Shown here piece after piece: positions 28,201 to 36,018 of a stretch of DNA of 64,000 nt. Origin of the DNA: RUG563 sp045589355 (lineage in GTDB: Bacteria > Bacillota > Clostridia > Christensenellales > Aristaeellaceae). The notes under the pieces are model-generated. The model searched no databases. It was not told the DNA's origin and worked only from the letters and a program-made list of their open reading frames with translations. The DNA lies in contig JAZNOW010000019.1 of assembly GCA_045589355.1 (NCBI GenBank), forward strand, positions 25,552 to 89,551, written 5' to 3'. The position numbers were made by a program, and so were the translations under genes. The stretch's first letter is position 1. Each line of letters starts with the position of its first letter.

Positions 28201-28450
28201 CTTCCTGGCCATCCACATGGATGATGGCCTTGACGGGGTATTCACCGCAGAGAATGTATTTGTTGGTGGGTTCGTAGGTGACGGTAGCCCCTTCGGGCAG
28301 ATTGGTCACCAACAGATGCTTTTCGGAGCCGTCGAAGAAGTAACGGGCATCCTCAAACACGGGGCCTGCTTCTTCTTCCTGGGCCAGGGCCGGCATTACG
28401 CACAGCATCAGGGCCAGGCACAGAAGCATCAAACGATAGGCGCGCTTCAT
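25241..28450 (-). CDS. Large secreted coiled-coil repeat protein, fibre- or adhesin-like
   Basis: 1,069 residues. The signal peptide ends PALAQ (about 23). Residues 24-110 form a small beta-rich domain (TVTYEPTNKYILCG). After that the chain is almost wholly heptad-like: six tandem copies of a 14-residue unit containing QADATDERVDALK, then long repeats around [YF]ATKxEVA (eight copies) and ARVDGLNxxLSET. A CxCD motif appears three times (QCQCD, QECECD, SACECD). No LPXTG, transmembrane tail or cell-wall binding domain is visible, so the attachment mode is unknown. Trimeric fibre proteins such as phage tail fibres and autotransporter stalks have similar repeats. It has its own strong promoter and terminator. 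Confidence 0.85.
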   Translation of the reverse strand: MKRAYRLMLLCLALMLCVMPALAQEEEAGPVFEDARYFFDGSEKHLLVTNLPEGATVTYEPTNKYILCGEYPVKAIIHVDGQEDVEMEATMKIVKQPTVAYWYDMKVVRERVEVLEAENAALKELIAEEYATNDSVDEKLTGYYTKEETDATVEELVAGQDAANEEIAALQQQADATDERVDALKEQADATDERVDALKEQADATDERVDALKEQADATDERVDALKEQADATDERVDALKEQADATDERVDALKEQADAADEFASKLQQQADATDYDVDQLQEQADATDAELAALKTVVTNNHTAVNNKIDQVNTTINQHLTTVENNLNDLTDEVNTIKTTYATKQEVADVTADLGNLEGRVDGLNTALSETNTQITNLNTSLNNKYTELDGRIDVLEADTADMKDDITTLFGETDSLSEDIADVRTDLTNLTTEVNTIKTTYATKAEVADVIADLGSLSARVDGLNTGLSETNSKVTNLTTEVNTIKTTYATKEEVADVIADLGNLSARVDGLNTGLSETNTKVTNLTKEVNTIKTTYATKAELAEVSADLGNLEARVDGLNTALSETNTQITNLNTSLNNKYTELKNRIDTNASKIQALQALTASMPSAISALQQQYSSLSSIYATKEEVADVIADMGALSARVDGVNNSLNETISAVSTLKGDLTTKYNELKGLINAIKQCQCDPSTFATKTEVAALDAKIGAVSARVDGVNNSLNETISAVATLKNDLATKYNELKDSIKGITNRVGTLEGKMTQVINTVTSHTTQISELDSFTTSLHQKIESNDYDIGELNNAIDAIQECECDPDTFATKAEVAALDGKVGTLSARVDGVNNSLNNTTSAVATLKSDLTSKYNELTDDINGLTTRVGTLEGKMTQVINSVTTHTTQISELNSTTSSLQQGVDSNKHDIQILDGMIDSISACECDLSNYATVAMVAECASKTDLAATNQKVQDNSNKISSHISSSDTKITSLTAKVSTLESKMSSAETTLTSHTAQIASLNSTATSIQQQIANLDGQLGTLRSTVSGLNVHLNETTSTMANLNNTVASHYTELSGRIDALEAGQ
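27672..27935 (-). repeat. 42-bp in-frame tandem repeats within the coiled-coil gene
   Basis: Six near-identical 42-bp units, each encoding 14 residues with QADATDERVDALKE; copies differ mainly at third positions (gcatcc/gcgtcc, gcgtcg/gcgtca). Exact-length units allow copy-number change without frame loss. Confidence 0.85.
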
Positions 28451-28484
28451 GGGGAGGAACCTCCTTTTGTAGTTGGATACCTAT

Positions 28485-28514
28485 ATAGTAATGCATAAAT
28501 GTAAATTTTGTCAA
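28485..28514 (-). promoter_or_regulatory. Strong promoter for the coiled-coil protein
   Basis: Minus-strand TTGACA (28514-28509), 18-nt AT-rich spacer, TACTAT (28490-28485). Confidence 0.7.
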
Positions 28515-28567
28515 CACAAAAACGACATATTTTGTTCATATTTTCTTATTAAATGGACATAAAAACG

Positions 28568-28590
28568 AAAAAAACCACCCCGAAGGGTGG
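28568..28590 (-). terminator. Terminator of the second GH3 gene
   Basis: Minus-strand CCACCC-TTCG-GGGTGG (28590-28575) with a UUCG tetraloop, then a T7 run. Confidence 0.85.
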
Positions 28591-28608
28591 AAAGGATGAA
28601 AATGCAGG

Positions 28609-30816
28609 TTATTCGAGGGTGAAAAGAGCGCTGTTTTCCGTTTCGCTGTCCGGGCCCAGGAAGACGCGGAAAGTGCCATTTTCGCTGGTGTATTGCATGT
28701 GGATATTCCAGAAGCGGAGCATGTCCTCTTTGATCTCAAACGTGACAACTGCCTTTTCTCCGGGCTGGAGGTGCACCTTTTTGAAGCCCTTCAGTTCCTT
28801 TACCGGCCGGGCAACGCTGCCCACCATGTCCCGGATGTAGAGCTGCACCGTTTCGGTGCCGGGGCGGGCGCCGGTGTTTTCCACGGTAACGGATGCGGTG
28901 ATGGCAGCATCCTTTTGCAGGGAAGAGGCACTGAGGGTGACCGGGGAATAGGTGAAGGAGGTGTAGGTAAGGCCAAAGCCGAAGGGGTACAGGGGGCGGT
29001 TGGGCAGGTCCTGGTATTTGGAGCCGAACCGGGCGGCACGGTAATCACCGCCATAGGGGCGGCCGGTGCTGAGCTGGTTGTAGTGCAGGGGCAGCTGGGC
29101 CACGCTCCAGGGGAAGGCCATGGAAAGCTTTCCTTCCGGCGCGCAATGGCCGTACAGCGTGCGGGCCAGAGCCGGGCCACCTTCCGTGCCCGGCAGCCAG
29201 GCCACCAGGATGGCCTTTGCCTTATCGGCTACATTGCGCAGGTCCATGGGGCGGCCGCAGAACAGAACCACAATGATATTCTGGTTCACTTTGGTCACTT
29301 CGTCCAGCAGGCGCTGCTGGCAGGGGGGCAGGGTGAGGGTGCCGCGGCTGGCGGCTTCGCCGGTGAATTCCCGGTGTTCCCCAAGGGCCAGCACCACTTT
29401 ATCAGCCTTCTTTGCCATGGCTACCGCTTCCGCAAGGGCCTTTTCTTCATCCAGCGTTTCTTCGGGAATGGCTTTCTGGAAGCCATGCACCTCCATGCCC
29501 GGGCCCATCACCCGGCTGCCGGGGGCAAAGGAAAGGAAGGCAGCGTTTTCCTGGGCTTCCAGGGCTTCCTTCAGGGTGACGGCGTCCTGATCGTCGGAGA
29601 AGATGGCCCAGGAGCCGCAGGTAAACCGGTTATCCACATAAGGCCCGATGAAGGCCACGTTTTCCTTTTCGGAAGCGAGGGGCAAAAGTGCCTCTTCGTT
29701 TTTCAGCAGCACAAAGGATTTTTCGGCGCAATGCTGTGCCGCTTTCCTGTGAGCATCGCAAAGCAGCAGCGCTTCTTCGTCTTCTTTGGCGGCATCCCGG
29801 AAGGGGTTTTCAAAAAGCCCCAGCTTGTTTTTCAACTCCAGCATGCGCATGCAGCTTTCGTCGATCAGCTTTTCATCCACCTTGCCCTCTTCCACCAGTT
29901 TCTTCAGGTTCCTGGCATAGGCGGGGCTGGCCATGTCCATATCCACACCGGCTTCGATGGCCAGCTGAGCGGCATGGGCAAAATCCTCCGCCACGCCGTG
30001 GGGCACCAGTTCGCCAACGGCGGCCCAGTCGGAAATGAGGGCGCCGGAAAAACCCATTTCATCCCGCAGGATATTCCGCATCAGCCATTTGTTGGCGGTG
30101 GAGGGGATACGGTCCAGGGTGTTGAAGGAGGTCATCACCATGGCCACGCCGGCATCGATGGCGGCCTTGTAAGCGGGCAGGTAATCTTCTTTCAGGGTGC
30201 GGGGGGAAAGTTCCACGTTGTGGTAATCCCGGCCTGCTTCCGGAGCACCGTACCCGGCAAAATGCTTGAGGCAGGCGGCAATGGTGCCTTTTTCCTGCAG
30301 GTCGCCCTGATAGCCTTTCACCATGGCAGACGCCATAAGGCCGTTGAGGTAAGCGTCCTCGCCGGTGGATTCCATCACCCGGCCCCACCGGGCGTCCCAC
30401 ACCGTATCCGCCATGGGGGAGAAGGTGACGTGCACGCCGCTTGCAGCAGCTTCTTTGGCGGCAATGCGTGCGCCCTGCTGCACCAGATCGGGGTCAAACG
30501 TGCAGCCCTGGGCCAGCGGCACAGGGAAAACGGTGCGGTAACCGTTGATGATATCGTCCATGATGATCAGGGGAATGTGATGGGGATGGGCGGCCATGTA
30601 GGTTTCCTGCAGCGCACGGATCTTTTCGGCGCCGATGACGGACAGGTAGCTGCCGGCCAGCTGCAGATCCTGCTGGCTCAGGCCCAGGTCGCCGGCCGGG
30701 CCGGTGATGGTGCCGCCGTTTTGGAAATAGCCTGGCAATTGCACCAGCTGGCCGATTTTTTCTTCCAGGCTCATTTGGGAAAGAAGGGTGTTCAGTTGCT
30801 GCTTATCCATATTCAT
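28609..30816 (-). CDS. Glycoside hydrolase family 3 (second copy)
   Basis: 735 residues with the same three-domain layout as the GH3 at 22985 but only moderate similarity. The nucleophile is D263 in GALISDWAAV; KHFAGYGAPEAGRDYH carries the substrate-binding Lys-His. A fibronectin III-like domain closes the chain (ITASVTVENTGARPGTETVQLY). No signal peptide, so cytoplasmic. GH3 members of this type include beta-glucosidases and beta-xylosidases. The ATG at 30816 or the one two codons later may be used (AAGGGG lies upstream of both). It follows the FliB-like gene by 20 nt and may be co-transcribed with it. Confidence 0.95.
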   Translation of the reverse strand: MNMDKQQLNTLLSQMSLEEKIGQLVQLPGYFQNGGTITGPAGDLGLSQQDLQLAGSYLSVIGAEKIRALQETYMAAHPHHIPLIIMDDIINGYRTVFPVPLAQGCTFDPDLVQQGARIAAKEAAASGVHVTFSPMADTVWDARWGRVMESTGEDAYLNGLMASAMVKGYQGDLQEKGTIAACLKHFAGYGAPEAGRDYHNVELSPRTLKEDYLPAYKAAIDAGVAMVMTSFNTLDRIPSTANKWLMRNILRDEMGFSGALISDWAAVGELVPHGVAEDFAHAAQLAIEAGVDMDMASPAYARNLKKLVEEGKVDEKLIDESCMRMLELKNKLGLFENPFRDAAKEDEEALLLCDAHRKAAQHCAEKSFVLLKNEEALLPLASEKENVAFIGPYVDNRFTCGSWAIFSDDQDAVTLKEALEAQENAAFLSFAPGSRVMGPGMEVHGFQKAIPEETLDEEKALAEAVAMAKKADKVVLALGEHREFTGEAASRGTLTLPPCQQRLLDEVTKVNQNIIVVLFCGRPMDLRNVADKAKAILVAWLPGTEGGPALARTLYGHCAPEGKLSMAFPWSVAQLPLHYNQLSTGRPYGGDYRAARFGSKYQDLPNRPLYPFGFGLTYTSFTYSPVTLSASSLQKDAAITASVTVENTGARPGTETVQLYIRDMVGSVARPVKELKGFKKVHLQPGEKAVVTFEIKEDMLRFWNIHMQYTSENGTFRVFLGPDSETENSALFTLE

Positions 30817-30836
30817 TACGCCCCTTTTGATCGGTT

Positions 30837-31757
30837 TTATTCGAAATACAGGCTGTCAAGCAATGCATCCATGTTTTCCTGAGAATATTCGATTTCGGAG
30901 GAATACAGCCGGGCAAATTCCATCAGGTCTTCCAAAGAACAGTCCGGCTTTGCCTTGCACATCCACCCCACCACCCGTACGGACAGTACGCAAAAGGCGG
31001 TATGGAGGGGCGCATCGCCGTCCTCCAGGGCCGCAGGCAGGTGGCGGAAGAGAAGATAGGCACCAAACTGCTCCAGCGGGATGTGCAGGGAAGGGGGAAG
31101 GGGAAAGCTTTGGGAAAGCGGAGCACCGTCCAGCAGGGACAGGCACTCGTCCCATGCCGGGGACAGCCGTTCCAGACGGCGGTAGATTGCTTGCCAGTCC
31201 AACGGCGGAATGGGGAAGGAAACCATCTCCAGCAATGCATCCAGCCTGGCTTCCAGGGGCAGGGAACGATCCTGCAGCATGGAAAGCATTTGGGCCCGCC
31301 CGTTCAGCAGCAGCTGCTCCTCTTCCGTCAGGCTGTCGTTCCCCGGCTGCAGGGTGACAAGGGAAGTGGGGGCAATTTTCCCCAAGGCAATTTTTGCTGC
31401 CGCTTCGCAGCACAGCCCCAGGCCGATTTCCGTGTGGTGGGAGAAGAAATTGCGGAACCGGGGATGATCGGCGCAGATCTGGCAAAGGCTCTCTTCCCCC
31501 CGGGCGGTGATCAGGTCGCACAGGCCGTTTTCGTTCAGCATGGGGCAGCGTTCCTGTTTATCCAGAACAAAATGGGCGCCCTGATCGTCCTGCGCAATGG
31601 CAGCGTTCAGCCGTTTGCCGAATGCACCGGGGGTGCGGCGGTATTTTTCCATGGTTTCGGCGTCAATATCAATTTCCCAGCCGATGCAGCAGGAATGGCG
31701 GCATTGATCGGCAATGCAGCGGAAATCCTGAAAATAGTCCGGTGCGATCAGCTTCAT
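30837..31757 (-). CDS. FliB-type flagellin lysine-N-methylase family protein
   Basis: 306 residues. The N-terminus MKLIAPDYFQDFRCIADQCRHSCC with GWEIDID, then CPMLNENGLCDLI and CQICADHPRFRNFF, is the Cys-rich pattern of FliB proteins, which methylate lysines of flagellin or other surface proteins using S-adenosylmethionine. The cysteines resemble an Fe-S cluster site. No flagellar gene occurs in the window, so the target is unknown; similar proteins exist in bacteria without flagella. It precedes the GH3 gene on the same strand by 20 nt. Confidence 0.85.
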   Translation of the reverse strand: MKLIAPDYFQDFRCIADQCRHSCCIGWEIDIDAETMEKYRRTPGAFGKRLNAAIAQDDQGAHFVLDKQERCPMLNENGLCDLITARGEESLCQICADHPRFRNFFSHHTEIGLGLCCEAAAKIALGKIAPTSLVTLQPGNDSLTEEEQLLLNGRAQMLSMLQDRSLPLEARLDALLEMVSFPIPPLDWQAIYRRLERLSPAWDECLSLLDGAPLSQSFPLPPSLHIPLEQFGAYLLFRHLPAALEDGDAPLHTAFCVLSVRVVGWMCKAKPDCSLEDLMEFARLYSSEIEYSQENMDALLDSLYFE

Positions 31758-31834
31758 TTGTGCCCTCCTGTTTCATGCTGGGGGTGAATTTCACATTGTC
31801 CCTATTGTAGCATGGGGCGTATGTTCCGTCAATG

Positions 31835-31860
31835 AAAAAAGCCGTGCCACAGGGCACGGC
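31835..31860 (-). terminator. Terminator of the sugar-acid operon
   Basis: Minus-strand GCCGTGCC-CTGT-GGCACGGC (31860-31841), then T6. Confidence 0.85.
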
Positions 31861-31872
31861 TGAAAGGGGCAA

Positions 31873-32781
31873 TTACAGGCGAACCTGGAAAGAGGATTCG
31901 GCTTTCTGCTCTTTTTCTTTGGCTTCCGCCAGTTCCTTTTCCCAGGTAAGGTGGCGGTATTCTTCCGCCCGGGGATCGGTGTTGAACCAGTTGATGAAGT
32001 CTTCGTACATGGCCACCGTCCACTGGGTGTCGATCTGGGCGGTGGTGTAGGTTTTGCTCTGGAGACGGTCAAAACCGAAGATATCCCGCACATGGGATTT
32101 TTCGGCGTTTTCCACCACCGCTTCCGCATGCTGGGCAGGGATGAAAATGACGCCGCTCATGGTGCCCAGCACCACGTCGCCGGGCATGCAGATGGCCTGG
32201 CCGATGCGGCAGGGCATGTTGTAGCCGGTCATGACGCAGTTGCCGATGCCGGTGGGATCCACGCCCCGGTAGTAGATCTGCAGGCCGTCGATTTTTACGA
32301 TCTGCTGCAAATCACGCACGCCGCCCCAGATGACGGCGCCGCCGTTCTTGGTGCGGGTTTTGATGGCGGTGGACAGGTTGCCGCCCACATAGGTGCCTTC
32401 GAAAATTTTGTCATACAGGTCCACCACCACCACGTCGTCTTCCACCAGGTTATCAATCACCCACTGGTTGTAAAAGCCCTTGCGGCCTTCTTCGCCGTGG
32501 CCGATACCCCGGAGGGTTTCGTCCAGGTCCGGGCGGTGGGGCACCATCACGGCGGTAACGGCGCGGCCCACCAGGATATCGTCCCCGTGGCTCATGCGGA
32601 AATTGCTTTCCCAGTTGTTGCGGTAGCCCATGTTCCAAAGGGGGCCCCAGGCTTCTTCAAAGGTGATCTTGCGCATGCGGCGCAGCACGTCCTGGCTGAC
32701 CATGGGGCGGCCGTCGGGCAGACGTTCGCCCTTCCACTGGGGGGTTAAGCGGATGATGGTATCGCGATCGTTGAAAAACAT
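31873..32781 (-). CDS. RraA-like aldolase/demethylmenaquinone methyltransferase family protein
   Basis: 302 residues, longer than the 160-230 usual for this family because of an N-terminal extension of about 70 residues. The metal and substrate motif WGGVRD (R156-D157) and upstream GNLSTAIKTRTKNGG match RraA-type proteins, which include HMG/CHA aldolases splitting 4-hydroxy-2-oxo acids to pyruvate or oxaloacetate. It is the last gene of a four-gene operon with two SDRs and an enolase-superfamily dehydratase, so a final retro-aldol step on a keto-deoxy sugar acid is a good fit. The RNA-degradosome role of RraA is unlikely here. Confidence 0.82.
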   Translation of the reverse strand: MFFNDRDTIIRLTPQWKGERLPDGRPMVSQDVLRRMRKITFEEAWGPLWNMGYRNNWESNFRMSHGDDILVGRAVTAVMVPHRPDLDETLRGIGHGEEGRKGFYNQWVIDNLVEDDVVVVDLYDKIFEGTYVGGNLSTAIKTRTKNGGAVIWGGVRDLQQIVKIDGLQIYYRGVDPTGIGNCVMTGYNMPCRIGQAICMPGDVVLGTMSGVIFIPAQHAEAVVENAEKSHVRDIFGFDRLQSKTYTTAQIDTQWTVAMYEDFINWFNTDPRAEEYRHLTWEKELAEAKEKEQKAESSFQVRL

Positions 32782-32805
32782 AGCGCTTCTCCTTTGTTGA
32801 TATGA

Positions 32806-33579
32806 TCAGGTGAGCACAAGCCCACGGTCCACGCGGATGCCGGCACCGTTGATGGCGTCTGCCTTTTCGGAGCACAGGTACAAAACCAATTCGCCCACTT
32901 CTTCGGGGTACACCTGGCGGTTGGGGTTCTGAACGTCGGGGTTGCGGGTTTCCAAGGGGGTGTTGAAGGCGAAACGGGGGTTGCCGGTTTTGAACTCGAT
33001 CACACAGCCGCCCAGGTCAATGGTGTTGACGGGGATATGATCCGGCGTCAGCTCCAGTGCCAGTTCCCTTGTAAACTGGCGGATAGCCCCTTTGGTCATG
33101 GCGTAGCCGGCGTCGAAATTGGTGGGCCGTTTGCCGTGGATGCTGGAGATATTGATGATGCGGCCCATGGGGCTTTGGCGAAGGTGAGGCAGGCATTTGC
33201 GCACGGCATGGAAATAGCCGCCGATGTTGATGTCCCAGATGCGCTGAAGCAGGGGCAGGTCGTATTCATCGACGAAGAAATTGGGCTGCATGGCGGCGTT
33301 GTTCACCAGAATGTCCAGCCGGCCCCATTTTTCCATGATGGCGTTCACCATGGCGGACAGCTGCTCGTCGTTTGTCACGTCTGCCTGGAAAATGAAGGCT
33401 TCGCCGCCTTCTTCTTCGATGGCGGCCAACGTTTTTTCCGCCATCTGGGGGTTGGAATTATAGTTGATGCAGCAGCGGAAGCCGTTGCGGCACAGCACTT
33501 TCACCACGCCGGCGCCTACGCCCTTGCCGCTGCCGGTGACCAGCGCCACCCTTTGTTCATTTTTCTGCTGGCGGTTCAA
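32806..33579 (-). CDS. SDR family NAD(P)-dependent oxidoreductase
   Basis: 257 residues, classical short-chain dehydrogenase. The cofactor loop is TGSGKGVG (15-22), NNAA at 93-96, catalytic Ser in ISSIHG (145-146) and Y159/K163 in YAMTK. It probably oxidises a sugar or sugar-acid hydroxyl in the local pathway. The start overlaps the end of the upstream SDR-like gene by 23 bp, which suggests translational coupling, and 24 bp separate it from the RraA-like gene. Substrate unknown. Confidence 0.93.
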   Translation of the reverse strand: MNRQQKNEQRVALVTGSGKGVGAGVVKVLCRNGFRCCINYNSNPQMAEKTLAAIEEEGGEAFIFQADVTNDEQLSAMVNAIMEKWGRLDILVNNAAMQPNFFVDEYDLPLLQRIWDINIGGYFHAVRKCLPHLRQSPMGRIINISSIHGKRPTNFDAGYAMTKGAIRQFTRELALELTPDHIPVNTIDLGGCVIEFKTGNPRFAFNTPLETRNPDVQNPNRQVYPEEVGELVLYLCSEKADAINGAGIRVDRGLVLT

Positions 33580-34276
33580 AGTACGGCCTCCCTTCTACCC
33601 GGGTACGGTGGTTGTAGAACATGGTCATGCCGCCGTCGGCACGCAGGTCCGAGCCGGAAAGAAGCGCGGCGTCCTCCGTCAGCAGGAAGCCGATCAGCCC
33701 GTTCAGGCAGCCGGCAGCGGGCATTTTCCGCTCCGGATAGCGCATATCCAGACCAAAGTACAGATTGGACACATCGCTTTTCAGGTCCGGGTCGTCGCCG
33801 GTAACGCCCCGCTGGATGAAGTAGGTGCGCACGCCGGATGTGCCGTAATCCTGGTTGATTTCCCGGTTGAGCATCTGCACGGCGCCGCAGCCCATGCTGA
33901 AGAGCATCCCTTTTCCCACCGGCTTTTCTGCATGGATGCTGTTGAGGAAAATCAGACTGCCCTGGCGGCTTTCCCGCAGGATGCCGCCAAACACCTTGGC
34001 CACGCACCAGGCGGCCATGGGCCCTTCGTTCCGGGCCAGACTCCAGTCTGCTTCCGTTACTTCCAGGATGCCGCCCCGGATGGCCGGGGGAGCGGGGTGG
34101 AGCACGGCCAGCAGGTTTTCCCGGTAAGGCTGGGCCCAGGTGGAAAGCGCCTGTTCATCCCAAAGGCATACGTCTTGCGGCACGCATTCCACCCGGTAGC
34201 CTTTTTCCTGCAGCCAGGCCCGGGCGGACTGTGCGTCCGGGCCCCGCAGGTCGGTAATGATGATGATATTCTTCAT
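33557..34276 (-). CDS. SDR-like protein without catalytic residues
   Basis: 239 residues that align along their length with the neighbouring SDR but lack its chemistry. The glycine loop is replaced by TDLRGPDAQS, and where the active paralogue has Y159 and K163 this protein has F126 and C130 (LFSMGCGA). The C-terminal end GSDLRADGGMTM keeps the usual SDR tail. It may be a regulatory or structural partner of the active SDR, with which it overlaps by 23 bp. ATG 34276 is preferred to a TTG six codons upstream; GGAG lies about 12 nt before it. Confidence 0.8.
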   Translation of the reverse strand: MKNIIIITDLRGPDAQSARAWLQEKGYRVECVPQDVCLWDEQALSTWAQPYRENLLAVLHPAPPAIRGGILEVTEADWSLARNEGPMAAWCVAKVFGGILRESRQGSLIFLNSIHAEKPVGKGMLFSMGCGAVQMLNREINQDYGTSGVRTYFIQRGVTGDDPDLKSDVSNLYFGLDMRYPERKMPAAGCLNGLIGFLLTEDAALLSGSDLRADGGMTMFYNHRTRVEGRPYFEPPAEK

Positions 34277-34284
34277 TATATATA

Positions 34285-35640
34285 TCAGCTCCAAAGCCTG
34301 TCGTGTGAGTAAACATCGTCCCAGCGGCTGGTTTCTTCCCAGAGGGTGGGGTACTGGGGATGGAGGTGTTCCCTGATCACTTCGTCGTTATAGTCGTCAA
34401 TGCCAAGGCCGGGCTTATCTTCCACTTCAATGTAGCCGTTTTTAACGATCTTCTTGGGGGTGCCGATGGTCATATCATCCCACCAGGGTACATCCACGCT
34501 GTGGTTTTCCAGCACATAGAAGTTTTCGGTGGCGGCGATGGAATGGACGCAGGCGTAAGCGGATACGGGGCTTTCGGCCATATGGACGGCCATGGCTACG
34601 CCGTGGCGCTGGGCCAGGTCGCCGATCTTTTTGTTTTCCAGAATACCGCCGGAGGTGAGGATATCGGGGTGGATGACGGAGACGGCACGGCTTTGCAGCA
34701 GGGGCTCAAAGCCTTCGGCCAGGTAAATATCTTCGCCGGTGCAAATGGGCACGGTGGTGGCGTCGGAGAGGCGCTTATACTGGTCGGTATACTGCCAGGG
34801 GATCATGTCTTCTGCCCAGGCGATGTTGTACTTTTCAATGCGGCGGCACAGCTTGATGCAGTCTTCCACGCCGATGTGGCCGAAATGGTCAATGGCCAGG
34901 GGGATTTCGTAGCCGATCACGTCGCGCACCTGCTTCACATACTCTTCCAGCATGTCAAAGCCCTTTTCCGTTACATGGATGCCAGTGAAGGGGTGGGGGA
35001 CGTTGTACAGGTCATAGTTGCGGTTGCGCCAGTAGCGCTTTTCTTCTATTGTTTTGGCTTCCTGCATTTTGCCCCAGGAAGCATTCATTTCCTCCACCAG
35101 GCCAAGCGGAGCGCAGATAGTGCCCTTTTCGCCGAAAAGCTCGCCCAGGCCCAGGTCCATCTTCAGGAAAGTGAAGCCCATGTCCATGCGGGCCTTGAGG
35201 GCCTTGCCCATGTCGGTGCCGGTATGCTTGCCTTCCACGTCGGTGTCGCAGTAGATGCGCACCTTGTCGCGGTACTTGCCGCCCAGCATCTGGTATACGG
35301 GCACGCCGTAGGCTTTGCCGGCCAAATCCCACAGGGCCAGCTCTACGCCGCACACGCCGCCGCCCTGACGGGCATGGTAGCCAAACTGCTTGATGCGGCG
35401 GAACAGCTTTTCGATGTTGCAGGGGTTTTCGCCGATGAGGCGGCTTTTGAGCATTTCGGCAAAGACGCGGTTGGCGCCGTCGCGCACTTCACCCAGGCCC
35501 ACAATGCCCTGATTGGTGTAGATCTTCATCAGCGTGCAGTGCATGGGCGCACCCACCACGTCGGTGAAGCGGATGTCGGTGATCTTCAGATCGGAGGGGT
35601 TGGAGAGACGGTTGAAATTGCCGGTGACGATTTCTTGCAT
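34285..35640 (-). CDS. Enolase-superfamily sugar-acid dehydratase (MR/MLE type)
   Basis: 451 residues. A capping domain (1-130) precedes the barrel. Metal ligands fit D251, E277 and E303 (AIDHFG, AWAEDM, CTGEDI); K160/D162 lie on the second strand (KMD) and H353 in VHMAESP is a likely base. The HPDILTSGG turn is typical of acid-sugar dehydratases such as mannonate, galactonate or fuconate dehydratase, which convert an aldonate to a 2-keto-3-deoxy acid. An insertion of about 60 residues follows K160. It opens the operon with the SDRs and RraA-like gene behind the promoter at 35705-35733. The start at 35640 follows AAAGGA; an in-frame ATG at 35661 is possible. Confidence 0.88.
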   Translation of the reverse strand: MQEIVTGNFNRLSNPSDLKITDIRFTDVVGAPMHCTLMKIYTNQGIVGLGEVRDGANRVFAEMLKSRLIGENPCNIEKLFRRIKQFGYHARQGGGVCGVELALWDLAGKAYGVPVYQMLGGKYRDKVRIYCDTDVEGKHTGTDMGKALKARMDMGFTFLKMDLGLGELFGEKGTICAPLGLVEEMNASWGKMQEAKTIEEKRYWRNRNYDLYNVPHPFTGIHVTEKGFDMLEEYVKQVRDVIGYEIPLAIDHFGHIGVEDCIKLCRRIEKYNIAWAEDMIPWQYTDQYKRLSDATTVPICTGEDIYLAEGFEPLLQSRAVSVIHPDILTSGGILENKKIGDLAQRHGVAMAVHMAESPVSAYACVHSIAATENFYVLENHSVDVPWWDDMTIGTPKKIVKNGYIEVEDKPGLGIDDYNDEVIREHLHPQYPTLWEETSRWDDVYSHDRLWS

Positions 35641-35704
35641 GGTGACGTTCCGTCCTTTCATGAATGTAGAATATTTTGTTTTTTCGGCCCATATATTTGC
35701 CCTC

Positions 35705-35733
35705 ATTATAGAGTCTTTTTGTCTCCGATGCAA
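35705..35733 (-). promoter_or_regulatory. Promoter of the sugar-acid operon
   Basis: Minus-strand TTGCAT (35733-35728), 17-nt spacer, consensus TATAAT (35710-35705). Confidence 0.7.
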
Positions 35734-36018
35734 GAGCAAAAGGAGGGAAAATGCCGTTTTTGGCATAATTGTCACACTTTTCATGGGTTTTAGCACTGTG
35801 CGGTGATACCCTTTGATTCGGCTGGAGGACTGCCAGATGATACATGAACGGCCGGTAATTGAATAAGTGTTTTTACTATTATATATAAAGCGAAAATCAT
35901 CGTTTAATCATGGAAAAAATGGTCGGAAAATGCTGCAATTGATACGGTTACATGGAAAGTGACACGCGGGAATTCTCATATTGAATCACAAAATGTACAA
36001 ATATTTTCACATGACCCC

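Noticed and set aside
25220..28498. A 1,092-codon open frame on the + strand exactly opposite the coiled-coil gene
   Set aside because: It is the mirror of a highly repetitive, GC-biased coding strand; no ribosome site, and the protein is low-complexity Gly/Val/Phe. The minus strand has signal peptide, promoter and terminator.
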